64,000 bases of DNA, from the NCBI GenBank assembly GCA_041743935.1, contig JBGTLU010000053.1:1-64000 (forward strand), read 5' to 3'. This document shows positions 18,060 through 27,606 of this stretch, in pieces. The notes beneath the pieces are model-generated. The model saw only the letters and a list, made by a program, of their open reading frames with translations, ran no database searches and was not told where the DNA came from. Source of the DNA: JBGTLU01 sp041743935. Lineage in GTDB: Bacteria > Bacteroidota > Bacteroidia > Sphingobacteriales > Sphingobacteriaceae. Positions within the stretch are counted from its first letter, which is position 1, and the number at the start of each line of letters is the position of its first letter. Both the position numbers and the translations under genes were made by a program.

Positions 18060-19278
18060 ATACATTACTGTAAAATTTCTAAAAGATAGCATCCATGGCG
18101 AATTAGAATTACCTGGCTCCAAAAGCTTGAGTAACCGTGCTCAAATTATTTCTGCACTGAGTTCCGGTAAAGTGAAAATAAATAAGATTTCAGATGCCGA
18201 GGATAGCATTATTCTTAACAAAGCATTATCACAAGAAACAGATGAAATTAACATAGGCATGGCTGGTACTGCCATGCGATTTCTTACTGCTTATTTAGCC
18301 AGAAAAAAGGGTGAATTTATACTTACCGGAGACGAAAGAATGAAAGAAAGACCCATTAAAATTTTGGTGGATTCTTTAAGACTTTTGGGGGCAGACATTG
18401 AGTACCTAGAAAACGATGGTTTCCCTCCGTTAAAAATCATCGCAAATAAGCTGAATAAAACACATAAAATTAGCATCCCAGGCAATGTGAGCAGTCAATA
18501 CATTTCTGCTTTATTACTGATTGCCCCAACACTTGAAAACGGAATAGAACTAATATTAACAGATGAAATTACCTCTAAACCATATATTGAAATGACCTTA
18601 GCATTACTTGCTCAGGCTGGTATAATTTCTGAATTCAAGGAGGATAAAATCACCATAAAAAATCAAACATTTAGCCATACCACATTACAAATAGAACCCG
18701 ATTGGAGTGCCGCTTCGTATTGGTATGCTATGGCAGCTTTAAGTAAAAACATACTTCTTAAACTTAAAGATTTAAATGGGTATAGTTTACAAGGTGATAG
18801 CATAATTGCTGAAGTTATGGCAAACTTTGGAGTAACTACCGAGTTTTTAAAAGATGGTATATCACTTAAAAAGAGTACTAAGAAGTTGGCCCGAAAAATA
18901 TTTGATTTAAAAGATTGTCCGGATTTAGCACAAACCATTATTGTGTGTTGCGCAGCCCTTAAACACAATGCTACATTTACCGGTTTAGAAACTCTAAAAA
19001 TTAAAGAAACCAACCGAATTCAAGCTTTACAAAATGAATTAGCTAAAATTGGCGCTCAATTAACTGAGAAGAATAAAGTATATAAATTAATTGCAGAGAA
19101 CGTTAATCTTACAAAAAAAGTAAGTTTTAATACATATAATGACCATCGCATGGCAATGGCATTTGCTCCTTTGGCTTTGGTTATGGATGAAATTAAAATT
19201 GAAAACCCAGATGTGGTGAGAAAATCATACCCAAATTTTTGGGAGGATTTAAAACATGTTGGATTCGAAATAAATTAA
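18052..19278 (+). CDS. aroA: EPSP synthase (3-phosphoshikimate 1-carboxyvinyltransferase)
   Basis: Transfers enolpyruvyl from PEP to shikimate-3-phosphate. 408 residues, slightly short for the family (about 430). Visible motifs are LPGSKSLSNRAQIISALSSG at about 20-39, MAGTAMRFLTAYLA at about 82-95, KETNRIQAL and the C-terminal YNDHRMAMAFAPLAL. The start is a GTG at 18052-18054 inside the end of the upstream gene; no ATG lies near enough to preserve the conserved N-terminus. The 8-bp overlap implies translational coupling. Confidence 0.95.
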   Translation: MSKYITVKFLKDSIHGELELPGSKSLSNRAQIISALSSGKVKINKISDAEDSIILNKALSQETDEINIGMAGTAMRFLTAYLARKKGEFILTGDERMKERPIKILVDSLRLLGADIEYLENDGFPPLKIIANKLNKTHKISIPGNVSSQYISALLLIAPTLENGIELILTDEITSKPYIEMTLALLAQAGIISEFKEDKITIKNQTFSHTTLQIEPDWSAASYWYAMAALSKNILLKLKDLNGYSLQGDSIIAEVMANFGVTTEFLKDGISLKKSTKKLARKIFDLKDCPDLAQTIIVCCAALKHNATFTGLETLKIKETNRIQALQNELAKIGAQLTEKNKVYKLIAENVNLTKKVSFNTYNDHRMAMAFAPLALVMDEIKIENPDVVRKSYPNFWEDLKHVGFEIN

Positions 19279-19292
19279 AGATATTTGGCGAA

Positions 19293-20384
19293 ATGGCTGG
19301 AAACTCCTTCGGTACACTTTTTAAAATAAGCACTTTTGGCGAATCTCATGGCATTGCCATTGGTGTAATTATAGATGGCTGCCCAGCAGGTCTAGAAATA
19401 GATGAAGATTATATACAAAGTGAATTGGATAGAAGAAAGCCCGGACAATCTGCAATTACAACACAAAGAAAAGAATCCGATAGATTTCAACTTCTTTCGG
19501 GAGTTTTTGAGGGAAAAACAACAGGTAGTCCAATAGCTTTAATCATACCTAACGAGGACCAAAAATCAAAAGATTACGAGCACATTAAAAACTCTTTTAG
19601 ACCATCTCATGCAGATTTTACTTACCAAACCAAATACGGTCACCGCGATTATCGGGGTGGTGGCAGGTCATCGGCCAGAGAAACTGCTGTTAGGGTAGCT
19701 GCAGGTGCTATTGCTAAAATACTTTTAAAAACGGTAGGAATTGATTTAGCTGCTTATGTTTCGGCAGTGGGTACTATTACTTCACCAAATGTATCCACAG
19801 AAAACATTCACGAGTTAAAAGTTAGGACAGAAAGCAACATAATTCGCTGTCCGGATGATAAAGCAGCAGATAAGATGATTGAAGCTATAGAACAAATTCG
19901 AAAAGAAGGTGATACGTTGGGTGGAATAATTTCTTGCATCATAAAAAATTGCCCAATTGGATTAGGGGAACCAGTTTTTGATAAATTACATGCCGATTTA
20001 GCTAAAGCTATGTTAAGTATTAATGCCGTTCATGGATTTGAATATGGTTCTGGTTTTGCTGGCGCCAAAATGAAAGGCTCTGAGCATAACGATAGTTTTG
20101 GCACTTCAGAAAAGGGTAAAATAATAACCCAAACAAACCATTCTGGAGGAATACAAGGCGGAATTTCTAATGGTGCTGATATCTATTTTAATGTTGCATT
20201 TAAGCCTGTTGCTACCATTATGCAGCAACAGGATACCGTAGATCAAGCAGGAAATGAAGTGAAAATGGCTGGCAAAGGCCGACACGACCCATGTGTTGTG
20301 CCTCGAGCGGTTCCTATTGTAGAGGCAATGGCTGCATTGGTATTAGCCGACCATTACCTCCGCAATAAATCGGCTAAAATATAG
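19293..20384 (+). CDS. aroC: Chorismate synthase
   Basis: Last shikimate step: EPSP to chorismate, needing reduced FMN. 363 residues. GNSFGTLFKISTFGESHG at the N-terminus and RPSHADFTYQTKYGHRDYRGGGRSSARETA at about 100-130 are the family signatures, and NGADIYFNVAFKP follows. The frame is open upstream into aroA, but the ATG at 19293 gives the standard N-terminus and leaves 14 bp after the aroA stop. The 3' end overlaps the convergent E1 gene by 11 bp. Confidence 0.96.
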   Translation: MAGNSFGTLFKISTFGESHGIAIGVIIDGCPAGLEIDEDYIQSELDRRKPGQSAITTQRKESDRFQLLSGVFEGKTTGSPIALIIPNEDQKSKDYEHIKNSFRPSHADFTYQTKYGHRDYRGGGRSSARETAVRVAAGAIAKILLKTVGIDLAAYVSAVGTITSPNVSTENIHELKVRTESNIIRCPDDKAADKMIEAIEQIRKEGDTLGGIISCIIKNCPIGLGEPVFDKLHADLAKAMLSINAVHGFEYGSGFAGAKMKGSEHNDSFGTSEKGKIITQTNHSGGIQGGISNGADIYFNVAFKPVATIMQQQDTVDQAGNEVKMAGKGRHDPCVVPRAVPIVEAMAALVLADHYLRNKSAKI

Positions 20385-22800
20385 TCGGGAATTTTTTAGG
20401 ATTTGATTCGTGCATCATTTCATATACCATTTCCACAACATCGTCTACACTAGGTTTAGAGAAGTAATCTCCATCCGATCCATAGGCCGGTCTGTGTGGT
20501 TTTGCGGTTAAAGTTCTGGGTTTTGCATCTAAATGATAATATCCATTCTGGATTTCTAAAACTTGTTGCATTAAATAAGCACTACCACCGCCAGGAACAT
20601 CCTCATCCAAAAATAAAACTCGGTTAGTTTTCTTAATGGATTCAACGATAGAATGATTAATATCAAACGGCAACAAGGTTTGCACATCTATCAGTTCCAC
20701 AGAAACAGCCAATTCATTTAATTGTGTGATAGCATCCTGAGCAATTCTACAACAAGAACCATAGGTTACGATGGTTACATCTGTACCTTCTGTTAACACT
20801 TCTGGCTTACCCAATGGAACAGTAAATTCTCCAATGTTTAAAGGCAAATTCTCTTTAATTCTATAGCCATTTAAACATTCGATAATTAAGGCAGGCTCAT
20901 CAGATTGAAGCATGGTATTATACAGACCTGCTGCCTGAGTCATGTTTCGGGGAACTAAAACATGTATACCACGTAAGGCTCCTAAAATCATCCCGATTGG
21001 AGAGCCAGAATGCCAAATTCCTTCTAATCTGTGACCACGTGTGCGAATAATTAGCGGGGCTTTCTGACCACCTTTGGTTCGGTATGATAGAGAAGCTAAA
21101 TCATCACTTAGCGTTTGCAAACCATACAATAGGTAATCTAAATATTGAATTTCAGCAATTGGTCTTAACCCTCTTAGCGCTAATCCAATACCTTGCCCCA
21201 TGATGGTTGCTTCACGGATTCCGGTGTCTGTTATTCGATTTTCACCGTATTTTTCTTGTAACCCAGCAAAACCTTGATTTACATCTCCAATTTTGCCTAC
21301 ATCTTCGCCAAATGCTACAATTCTAGGATCACGAGTAAAGGCTTTATCAAAGCAGGCATTTAAAATTTCTCTGCCATCTACCCAAGTTGGCTCTTCTCCA
21401 AATTGCGGTAAAATTTCTTCTACAGCTAATGCCGATGAATTGGTTTGATTAAAGAGATAAGAATTAAATCTATCTTCATTGATATCTTGTTGTTCTTTGT
21501 ACCAAAAAAGCAAGTCATTTTTAGCTGCAGAATGAATGTTCCTAAACTTGCGAAGCACTTTTCTTACTTCAGAAATTACATCTTTATAAGAAGGATCGAT
21601 AGCTGTTTTTAACGCATTAACGTGTTTCTGTAAGTCTGTATTTGGCGATTCACTCTGGCATTTTTCTAGTAAATCTAGTGCCTCGGATATTGTTGATTTG
21701 ATAGGTGCATTAAAATCTGACCAAGCTTCTTTTTGACATTCGCGAACGAATTTCTTTGAATTTTCTTCAATTTGATCTAATTCTTCTGCACTTGCAACAG
21801 CCGTTTCCAGCATCCAATCGCGCATTTTTTTGATACAATCGTACTCCGATTCCCAATTTAATCTGTCCTTAGATTTATATCGTTCGTGCGAACCTGAAGT
21901 AGAGTGCCCTTGCGGTTGAGTCATTTCCTGTACATGAATCAAAACAGGTACATGTTCCTTTCTGCAAATGTGAATTGCGGTTTCATAGGTTTCGCACAAC
22001 GAAGCATAATCCCATCCATTAACACGGTAAATTTCATATCCTTGACCAATATCATCTCGCTGAAAACCTTTTAAAATCTCAGAAATATTTTGTTTAGTGG
22101 TTTGATATTCGGCACCAACAGAAATTCCGTATCCATCGTCCCAAACAGAAATTGCCATTGGAACTTGTAGCACACCGGCCGCATTAATTGCTTCGAAAAA
22201 ATGCCCTTCAGAAGTACTGGCATTACCAATGGTACCAAATGCTACTTCGTTACCATTTATTGAAAAATCAGAAAAGGTATGTAAATCTGAATTTTGGCGA
22301 TATAATTTTGAAGCATAAGCTAAACCTAATAATCGTGGCATTTGACCACCTGTAGGTGAAATATCAGAAGATGAATTTTTATTTTCTGTTTGCACTTTCC
22401 AAGAACCGTCTTTATTTAATAATCTGGTCCCAAAATGTCCATTCATAGAACGTCCGGCAGAAGATGGTTCGGCATCTACATCGGTATGTGCATATAATTG
22501 AGCAAAAAATTCTTTAACAGTAAGTAATCCTGCAGCCATCATAAAGGTTTGATCGCGGTAATATCCCGAACGAAAATCACCATTCATAAAAACTTTTGCC
22601 ATTGCAATTTGAGCAAGTTCTTTTCCATCACCAAAAATCCCAAACTTAGCTTTACCTGTAAGCACTTCTTTCCTACCTAAAAGACTAGCTTGTCTGCTCT
22701 CATTGGCTAATTTATAATCTGATAAAACAATTGCTTTAAACTCGTCGAAGCTAAGTTCTCTTTGTTCAATAGTTGATTCACTGCTCACTTTATTACTCAT
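20374..22800 (-). CDS. 2-oxoacid dehydrogenase E1, alpha and beta subunits fused
   Basis: 808 residues joining the E1 alpha (about 1-400) and E1 beta (about 480-808) subunits of a thiamine-diphosphate 2-oxoacid dehydrogenase, most likely the branched-chain (2-oxoisovalerate) complex, which feeds iso-fatty acid synthesis. The alpha part shows GNASTSEGHFFEAINAAGVL and VWDDGYGIS of the ThDP site, plus TSGSHERYKSKDRL. The beta part shows VAFGEDVGKIGDVNQGFAGLQEKYG and GIREATIMGQGIGLALRGLRPIAEIQY. Pyruvate as substrate cannot be excluded. The E2 and E3 genes are not in the window. Convergent with aroC, overlap 11 bp. Confidence 0.92.
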   Translation of the reverse strand: MSNKVSSESTIEQRELSFDEFKAIVLSDYKLANESRQASLLGRKEVLTGKAKFGIFGDGKELAQIAMAKVFMNGDFRSGYYRDQTFMMAAGLLTVKEFFAQLYAHTDVDAEPSSAGRSMNGHFGTRLLNKDGSWKVQTENKNSSSDISPTGGQMPRLLGLAYASKLYRQNSDLHTFSDFSINGNEVAFGTIGNASTSEGHFFEAINAAGVLQVPMAISVWDDGYGISVGAEYQTTKQNISEILKGFQRDDIGQGYEIYRVNGWDYASLCETYETAIHICRKEHVPVLIHVQEMTQPQGHSTSGSHERYKSKDRLNWESEYDCIKKMRDWMLETAVASAEELDQIEENSKKFVRECQKEAWSDFNAPIKSTISEALDLLEKCQSESPNTDLQKHVNALKTAIDPSYKDVISEVRKVLRKFRNIHSAAKNDLLFWYKEQQDINEDRFNSYLFNQTNSSALAVEEILPQFGEEPTWVDGREILNACFDKAFTRDPRIVAFGEDVGKIGDVNQGFAGLQEKYGENRITDTGIREATIMGQGIGLALRGLRPIAEIQYLDYLLYGLQTLSDDLASLSYRTKGGQKAPLIIRTRGHRLEGIWHSGSPIGMILGALRGIHVLVPRNMTQAAGLYNTMLQSDEPALIIECLNGYRIKENLPLNIGEFTVPLGKPEVLTEGTDVTIVTYGSCCRIAQDAITQLNELAVSVELIDVQTLLPFDINHSIVESIKKTNRVLFLDEDVPGGGSAYLMQQVLEIQNGYYHLDAKPRTLTAKPHRPAYGSDGDYFSKPSVDDVVEMVYEMMHESNPKKFPTIF

Positions 22801-22816
22801 AAAATATCAATTTTGC

Positions 22817-22824
22817 CAAAAATA
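22817..22824 (-). promoter_or_regulatory. -7 promoter element of the E1 fusion gene
   Basis: TATTTTTG on the minus strand, an exact TAnnTTTG match, 16 bp before the ATG at 22800. Confidence 0.5.
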
Positions 22825-22903
22825 CAAAAAATGCAGATAAGGCATACAGGTTATTATGCAAGCAGTTTTTAAGCAATATTTTTATCGTGGACTAATTTTT
22901 GTT

Positions 22904-22911
22904 TATATTTG
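22904..22911 (+). promoter_or_regulatory. -7 promoter element of the DUF1573 gene
   Basis: TATATTTG, an exact TAnnTTTG match, 38 bp before the ATG at 22950. A -33 TTG is not obvious. Confidence 0.5.
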
Positions 22912-22949
22912 AGTCATCAATTAGAAGTTAGTAATTAAAACAAACTATT

Positions 22950-23345
22950 ATGAAAAAGATATTTGCAATTTGTATAGCGTTAATGGTAACCGCAAGTTTT
23001 GCATTTGCTCAAACCGATGCAAAAGCAGAATTTAAATTTGAAAAAGAAGTTCATGACTTTGGTAATATACCACAGAACAAACCAGTTACATTTGAGTTTA
23101 AATTTACCAACGTAGGTCAAGAGCCTTTAATTATTCAAAAAATTGTAGCTGCTTGTGGATGTACCACTCCAACCTATACTATGATACCGGTTAAACCAGG
23201 TGAAACAGGATTTATTAAAGTAGAGTTTAACGCTGCAGCATTAAATGCATTCCAAAAAGGAATTACAGTGTATTCTAACTCTAAAACTCCTATTAAAATT
23301 TTAAACATAAAAGGAGTGGTAGAAGTACCTACTGCACGTCAATAA
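22950..23345 (+). CDS. Exported DUF1573 protein
   Basis: 131 residues: a signal peptide (about 1-20, cut after SFAFAQ) and a single immunoglobulin-like DUF1573 domain, with FEKEVHDFGNIPQNKPVTFEFKFTNVG and the conserved IVAACGCTTPTYT cysteine pair. This is a common small periplasmic or surface protein of Bacteroidota with unknown function. It has its own promoter element and is followed by a strong terminator at 23368-23393. Confidence 0.88.
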   Translation: MKKIFAICIALMVTASFAFAQTDAKAEFKFEKEVHDFGNIPQNKPVTFEFKFTNVGQEPLIIQKIVAACGCTTPTYTMIPVKPGETGFIKVEFNAAALNAFQKGITVYSNSKTPIKILNIKGVVEVPTARQ

Positions 23346-23367
23346 TATAAATTAAGTTTATTCACAG

Positions 23368-23393
23368 AAATCCTGATGGTACCATCAGGATTT
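23368..23393 (+). terminator. Terminator after the DUF1573 gene
   Basis: Perfect 26-bp palindrome centred on GGTACC (arms AAATCCTGATGGT and complement) followed by a T-run (TTTTTTTATTTTT). It stops 15 bp before the next start codon. Confidence 0.85.
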
Positions 23394-23408
23394 TTTTATT
23401 TTTGAGGC

Positions 23409-24611
23409 ATGCCAAAAATATCAGAAAAAGGGCTTAATATGCCCGCATCTCCAATCAGAAAATTATCGCCATTCGCAGAGAAAGCTAAAAAAGAAGGGAA
23501 GAAAGTATATCATTTAAACATAGGCCAGCCGGATATAGAAACCCCTCAAACCATGTTAAATGCTATTAAAAATATCGAGTTTAAGGTATGGGCATATACT
23601 GCCTCAGAAGGAACTATTTCGTACAGAAATAAACTCGAAAAATATTACAGAAATATTGGATTTGATATATCTGCGGATGAAATTATTGTAACCAATGGAG
23701 GCTCTGAAGCGGTAAGTATTGTATTAAGTGCCTGTTTAAACCCTGGCGATGAGATTATAATCCCCGAACCCTTTTATGCAAACTACAACGGATTTGCATG
23801 CATGGCTGATGCGGTAGTTATACCAATTGTATCGCATATAGAAAATGGTTTTGCATTGCCCCCAATTACAGAGTTCGAAAAACTCATCGGGCCCAAAACG
23901 AAAGCAATCATGATTTGCAACCCAAATAATCCAACGGGCTATTTATACTCCAAATCAGAACTGGAAGAATTGAAAAAATTAGTACTAAAACACGATTTGT
24001 ATTTATTTTCTGATGAGGCATATAGAGAGTTTTGCTACGATGGAAAACAATTTATTTCGCCATTACATTTAGACGGTTTAAACGAACACGTAGTAATAAT
24101 GGATACTGTTTCTAAGCGATATAGCGCTTGTGGTGCTCGTTTAGGTGCAATTGTTACCAAAAACAAAGCTGTGCTTGCTGCCGCATTAAAATTTGCACAA
24201 ACCAGACTAAGCCCTCCGATGATTGGCCAAATTGCTGGAGAAGCTGCAATTGATACCCCTTCGTCTTATTTCGAAAATGTAATTAAAGAATATACAAATA
24301 GACGAGACTTTCTAGTAAAATATATTAATAGTATTCCTGGTGCGTTTTGTCCTAACCCAGGCGGTGCTTTTTATGTAGTAGCAAAATTACCAATAGATAA
24401 TGCCGACAAATTTTGCCAATGGATGTTGGAAGAATTTAGCCATAATAATCAAACCGTAATGATGGCCCCTACAACTGGCTTTTATTCTACAAAAGGTGCC
24501 GGAGTTAATGAAGTTCGTATAGCTTATGTACTAAACTTAGATGATTTACAACATGCTATGGATTGTTTAAAAATTGCTTTACAAGATTATCCAGGTAAAA
24601 CATTAAACTAA
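23409..24611 (+). CDS. PLP-dependent aminotransferase, class I/II (aspartate aminotransferase-like)
   Basis: 400 residues, fold-type I aminotransferase. Signatures are NIGQPDIETPQTM (about 38-50), VTNGGSEAVSIVLSACLNPGDEIIIPEPFYANY, NPNNPTGYLYS, the Schiff-base lysine in DTVSKRYSACGARLG (about residue 236), and the C-terminal VRIAYVLN with the carboxylate-binding Arg. The subfamily suggests an aspartate or aromatic substrate, but it cannot be fixed. Only 15 bp after a strong terminator, so it must have a promoter inside or just after that element. Confidence 0.9.
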   Translation: MPKISEKGLNMPASPIRKLSPFAEKAKKEGKKVYHLNIGQPDIETPQTMLNAIKNIEFKVWAYTASEGTISYRNKLEKYYRNIGFDISADEIIVTNGGSEAVSIVLSACLNPGDEIIIPEPFYANYNGFACMADAVVIPIVSHIENGFALPPITEFEKLIGPKTKAIMICNPNNPTGYLYSKSELEELKKLVLKHDLYLFSDEAYREFCYDGKQFISPLHLDGLNEHVVIMDTVSKRYSACGARLGAIVTKNKAVLAAALKFAQTRLSPPMIGQIAGEAAIDTPSSYFENVIKEYTNRRDFLVKYINSIPGAFCPNPGGAFYVVAKLPIDNADKFCQWMLEEFSHNNQTVMMAPTTGFYSTKGAGVNEVRIAYVLNLDDLQHAMDCLKIALQDYPGKTLN

Positions 24612-24631
24612 AAGTAAGCTTTGAGTAAATT

Positions 24632-24666
24632 AAAAAAGCCTCTCGCAATCAGCGAGAGGCTTTTTT
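24632..24666. terminator. Bidirectional terminator between aminotransferase and subtilase genes
   Basis: 15-bp perfect stem (AAAAAAGCCTCTCGC and complement) with a 5-base loop and T-runs on both strands. It serves the plus-strand aminotransferase and the minus-strand subtilase, whose stop is at 24688. Confidence 0.9.
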
Positions 24667-24687
24667 ATTGAGTTATTTTGTTACTAA

Positions 24688-27423
24688 CTATTGTACAATT
24701 AATCTAGTGGATTGCATGCCACTTATAGTAGAAACTCTGTAGGTGTAAATACCAGGTTTGAGATCACTAACAAAAGCACTAATCTCATGCTCACCTGCAT
24801 TTAACTTCTTATTGTTAAACACAGTTGCAACCACTTTACCATTAATATCTACGATATCAACAGTAACATTACCTGTTTGGGTAAGGGTAAATGTTAAAGT
24901 AGACTCTAAACTTGCAGGATTAGGATAAGTTGAAATATTGCTAATCTCTTTGGATTTTTTTGAGGCTACAGATGTTGGTGTATCATCTATTGGAGGTGCA
25001 GCAACACTGGTTAACCAAATATTTGCAGCTTTAACCATTACTTCAGCAAAGTCTGCTCTTTCCATTGGTGCATCCGGATTTAATTTTGCAATTCCATTAA
25101 TAACATCCACATCTAAAATACCCATTTGTACTGCTAAACCTAAATGTCCTTTAATTTCTCCAACGCCATCAGCATCAACTACAGTGAAATTATTTTCACC
25201 ATCACGAGCAGTTATTGGCATGTTCATAATGGCTTCTGCCTGAGCTTGAAATCCTAAGGCTTGTACTATTGCATACGCTATTTCTGCTCTGGTTGCAATT
25301 TGATTTGGTAATAGTTTACCGTTTACAGGATTGATAATTGGTTTCTGAACAAACTCTCTATCCCTTAAAGCTCCACCGTTTACTACTACAGATGAGGCTA
25401 ATAATTCTAAACCATTTGCATCTGAAACCGGAACCACTTCATCTATATCATAAAACTGACGTAACCCTAATCCCAATGCTATAGCATCTGCCAATTCAGC
25501 ACGAGTTAAAAAGGCAGCGGGCTCAAAACCACCCGGACGTGCATCCATTAACTTTTTAGAAACTGCAGATTCAATTTGTTGACGTTTAGGATGATTTAAA
25601 GATACATCATCAATTCCACTGAAAGATTTTGCACTAACTTTGGTCACATCTCCTCTAATGGTTTCTGGCAAGCCGTTTAATGGCGCTGGTGTAGGCAATG
25701 CAACTCCAGCTGCAGTACCAATTCTGGTGTCTGCTTTTACTTTCCAAGTACCAGGCATTGGACTTAGTGCAATAGATGTTCTAGTCCTTGAAATTGTAAA
25801 TGTAGCAGGTAAACCACCTGAGAATTTTTGTCCGTTAGGCGCTTCTAAATAAATAAATATTGGATTACCCGATCCTGCAACACCATTAGCTGTTGCAAAT
25901 AATTCTAAAGCAATTAAACCGGGTTCAACTTCAAAAGTAAACTCATTAGATGATGTTGGTAAAGGTGAATAAGCAAACTCTACAGCTACTGGATCTAATT
26001 TTAAATCTATGTTAGATGCAAAATTTCTGATTCTGTGATTGGTATTACCAAATTTTTCGACACCCATGGCGCGAACAACAGCAGCATAGGCATTCACATA
26101 ACCAGCTCCAACTTGGTGCTCTTCATAGGTTGGCATGTTGGTAGCTGTTTCCATCAAAATCTCTTTAATTTTATCTGGAGTTAATGCAGGGTTAGCTTGT
26201 AACATAAGTGCAATAACACCCGCAACATGTGGAGTTGCCATAGATGTACCGCTACTATGTGTGTAAAACGGTAATTCTGTTGGTGATAACACATTCACAT
26301 CAATGGTTGTACCTAAAGCAGCAACCGGGCCTTGTGTTCTAGCAGAAATTACATCTACACCGGGAGCAACTACAGTTGGTTTATTTTTAGATACGAATAT
26401 TTTACCATCCATTTCAAATGCTCTTTCATCAAAACGCTTTCCTCTAGATGAAAAAGTAGCTATTCTACCAAAACGATCGCCAGCACCAATGGATAAAACC
26501 CAAGGAGCTTTAGCGTCTGGACCTATGGTATTGTTTCCAGGACCTGAGTTACCAGCTGCATAAACCACATTTACACCCATATCATAGAGTTTCTTTGTAG
26601 CTCTCGAGGTTGCAGAGTTTTCATTAAAATCTCCACTGCCACCAAATGAACAAGAAATGATTTGTACACCAAATTTTGCCTGATTTACAATGAAATAATC
26701 GAAACCTGAAACTGCAGATAATACTAATAATACTGCACCAGTACCATATCCTACTAATTTAGCTCCAGGAGCTACACCAGCATACTTGCCACCAGACATA
26801 GTACCTGTTCCGGTAATACTACCTGAACAATGCGTACCATGGCCAGAGTTATGGTCAGTAGCTATAACATTCTCGACAAATACCGGAGGAACCATTCCTA
26901 AAGTACCAAATGGAGTACTAGTTTGGCCCAACACGTTTTGAATAAGTTTAGTTCCAAACATTAAATCTGGGTGAGCGCCGTCCACACCACTATCAATGAT
27001 ACCAACTGTTACACCGGCACCGTCGATAACTCTGTTTTGAGCATCTCTAATTTTTGGATTTTTTTGGAGTTCGCGAGCTCCAATAATATTAGAACCATTT
27101 CCGTTATGGTATTGAAGTTCTAAATTGGCTTCTAATCCTCTAACTTGAGGATGTTGAGCTAATGCCTCAACTTGAGCCTTAGTTGCCATAATACCCATTA
27201 TAGGTAAAGCACGCATGGTAATACCATTTAAAATTCCTAATCTTTTAACAATGTCAATCTGGTTAGAAGTGGGTGCATCATAGCCTTGAAAAGTTACAAT
27301 TACTTCTCTAACTTCTGTTTGAGATGTAAAACTTTCCAATAAACCTTTTTGAACCCAAGCTTGCGAAAATGCAAATATTGGCATAGATATAGCCAATATG
27401 AAAAGGGAGAGCGTTTTTTTCAT
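24688..27423 (-). CDS. Secreted S8 subtilase with SLH-like repeats and T9SS sorting domain
   Basis: 911 residues. A signal peptide (about 1-20) is followed by an I9-like propeptide (about 35-105) and the peptidase S8 domain with Asp144 (GIIDSGVDG), His195 (GHGTHCSG), the oxyanion Asn292 (AAGNSGPGN) and Ser394 (SSGTSMATPHVAG). After a beta-rich linker come three SLH-like units (about 640-810) with the TRAELADAI, ATRAEIAYAI and MERADFAEVM cores. A type A T9SS sorting domain (about 840-911, TYPNPASLESTLTFTL to STRLIVQ) closes the protein. All catalytic residues are present, so it should be active on the surface or outside the cell. Confidence 0.92.
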   Translation of the reverse strand: MKKTLSLFILAISMPIFAFSQAWVQKGLLESFTSQTEVREVIVTFQGYDAPTSNQIDIVKRLGILNGITMRALPIMGIMATKAQVEALAQHPQVRGLEANLELQYHNGNGSNIIGARELQKNPKIRDAQNRVIDGAGVTVGIIDSGVDGAHPDLMFGTKLIQNVLGQTSTPFGTLGMVPPVFVENVIATDHNSGHGTHCSGSITGTGTMSGGKYAGVAPGAKLVGYGTGAVLLVLSAVSGFDYFIVNQAKFGVQIISCSFGGSGDFNENSATSRATKKLYDMGVNVVYAAGNSGPGNNTIGPDAKAPWVLSIGAGDRFGRIATFSSRGKRFDERAFEMDGKIFVSKNKPTVVAPGVDVISARTQGPVAALGTTIDVNVLSPTELPFYTHSSGTSMATPHVAGVIALMLQANPALTPDKIKEILMETATNMPTYEEHQVGAGYVNAYAAVVRAMGVEKFGNTNHRIRNFASNIDLKLDPVAVEFAYSPLPTSSNEFTFEVEPGLIALELFATANGVAGSGNPIFIYLEAPNGQKFSGGLPATFTISRTRTSIALSPMPGTWKVKADTRIGTAAGVALPTPAPLNGLPETIRGDVTKVSAKSFSGIDDVSLNHPKRQQIESAVSKKLMDARPGGFEPAAFLTRAELADAIALGLGLRQFYDIDEVVPVSDANGLELLASSVVVNGGALRDREFVQKPIINPVNGKLLPNQIATRAEIAYAIVQALGFQAQAEAIMNMPITARDGENNFTVVDADGVGEIKGHLGLAVQMGILDVDVINGIAKLNPDAPMERADFAEVMVKAANIWLTSVAAPPIDDTPTSVASKKSKEISNISTYPNPASLESTLTFTLTQTGNVTVDIVDINGKVVATVFNNKKLNAGEHEISAFVSDLKPGIYTYRVSTISGMQSTRLIVQ

Positions 27424-27467
27424 GTTTTTATGATTTAATTATGTTATTAATTGTAAAAATAGCGTTG

Positions 27468-27497
27468 CAAATATAATCATCAAACTTTAATTTTCAA
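27468..27497 (-). promoter_or_regulatory. Promoter of the subtilase gene (-33 TTG, -7 TATATTTG)
   Basis: On the minus strand TTG, 19 bp, then TATATTTG: both Bacteroidota elements at the usual spacing, 44 bp before the ATG at 27423. Confidence 0.7.
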
Positions 27498-27585
27498 AAA
27501 TAAAGTATTAGTAAAATTATATTTGTCACAATATAATTTACGTTATACCGTATTTATTAGATTTAATTCAACTGATTTTTTAGCC

Positions 27586-27593
27586 TATCTTTG
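27586..27593 (+). promoter_or_regulatory. -7 promoter element of ssrA
   Basis: TATCTTTG, exact TAnnTTTG match, ending 13 bp before the mature tmRNA 5' end. Confidence 0.55.
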
Positions 27594-27606
27594 CTATTAC
27601 TAACTG

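Noticed and set aside
19239..19292. Longer N-terminus for chorismate synthase
   Set aside because: It would overlap aroA by 40 bp and adds residues absent from the family; ATG at 19293 fits.
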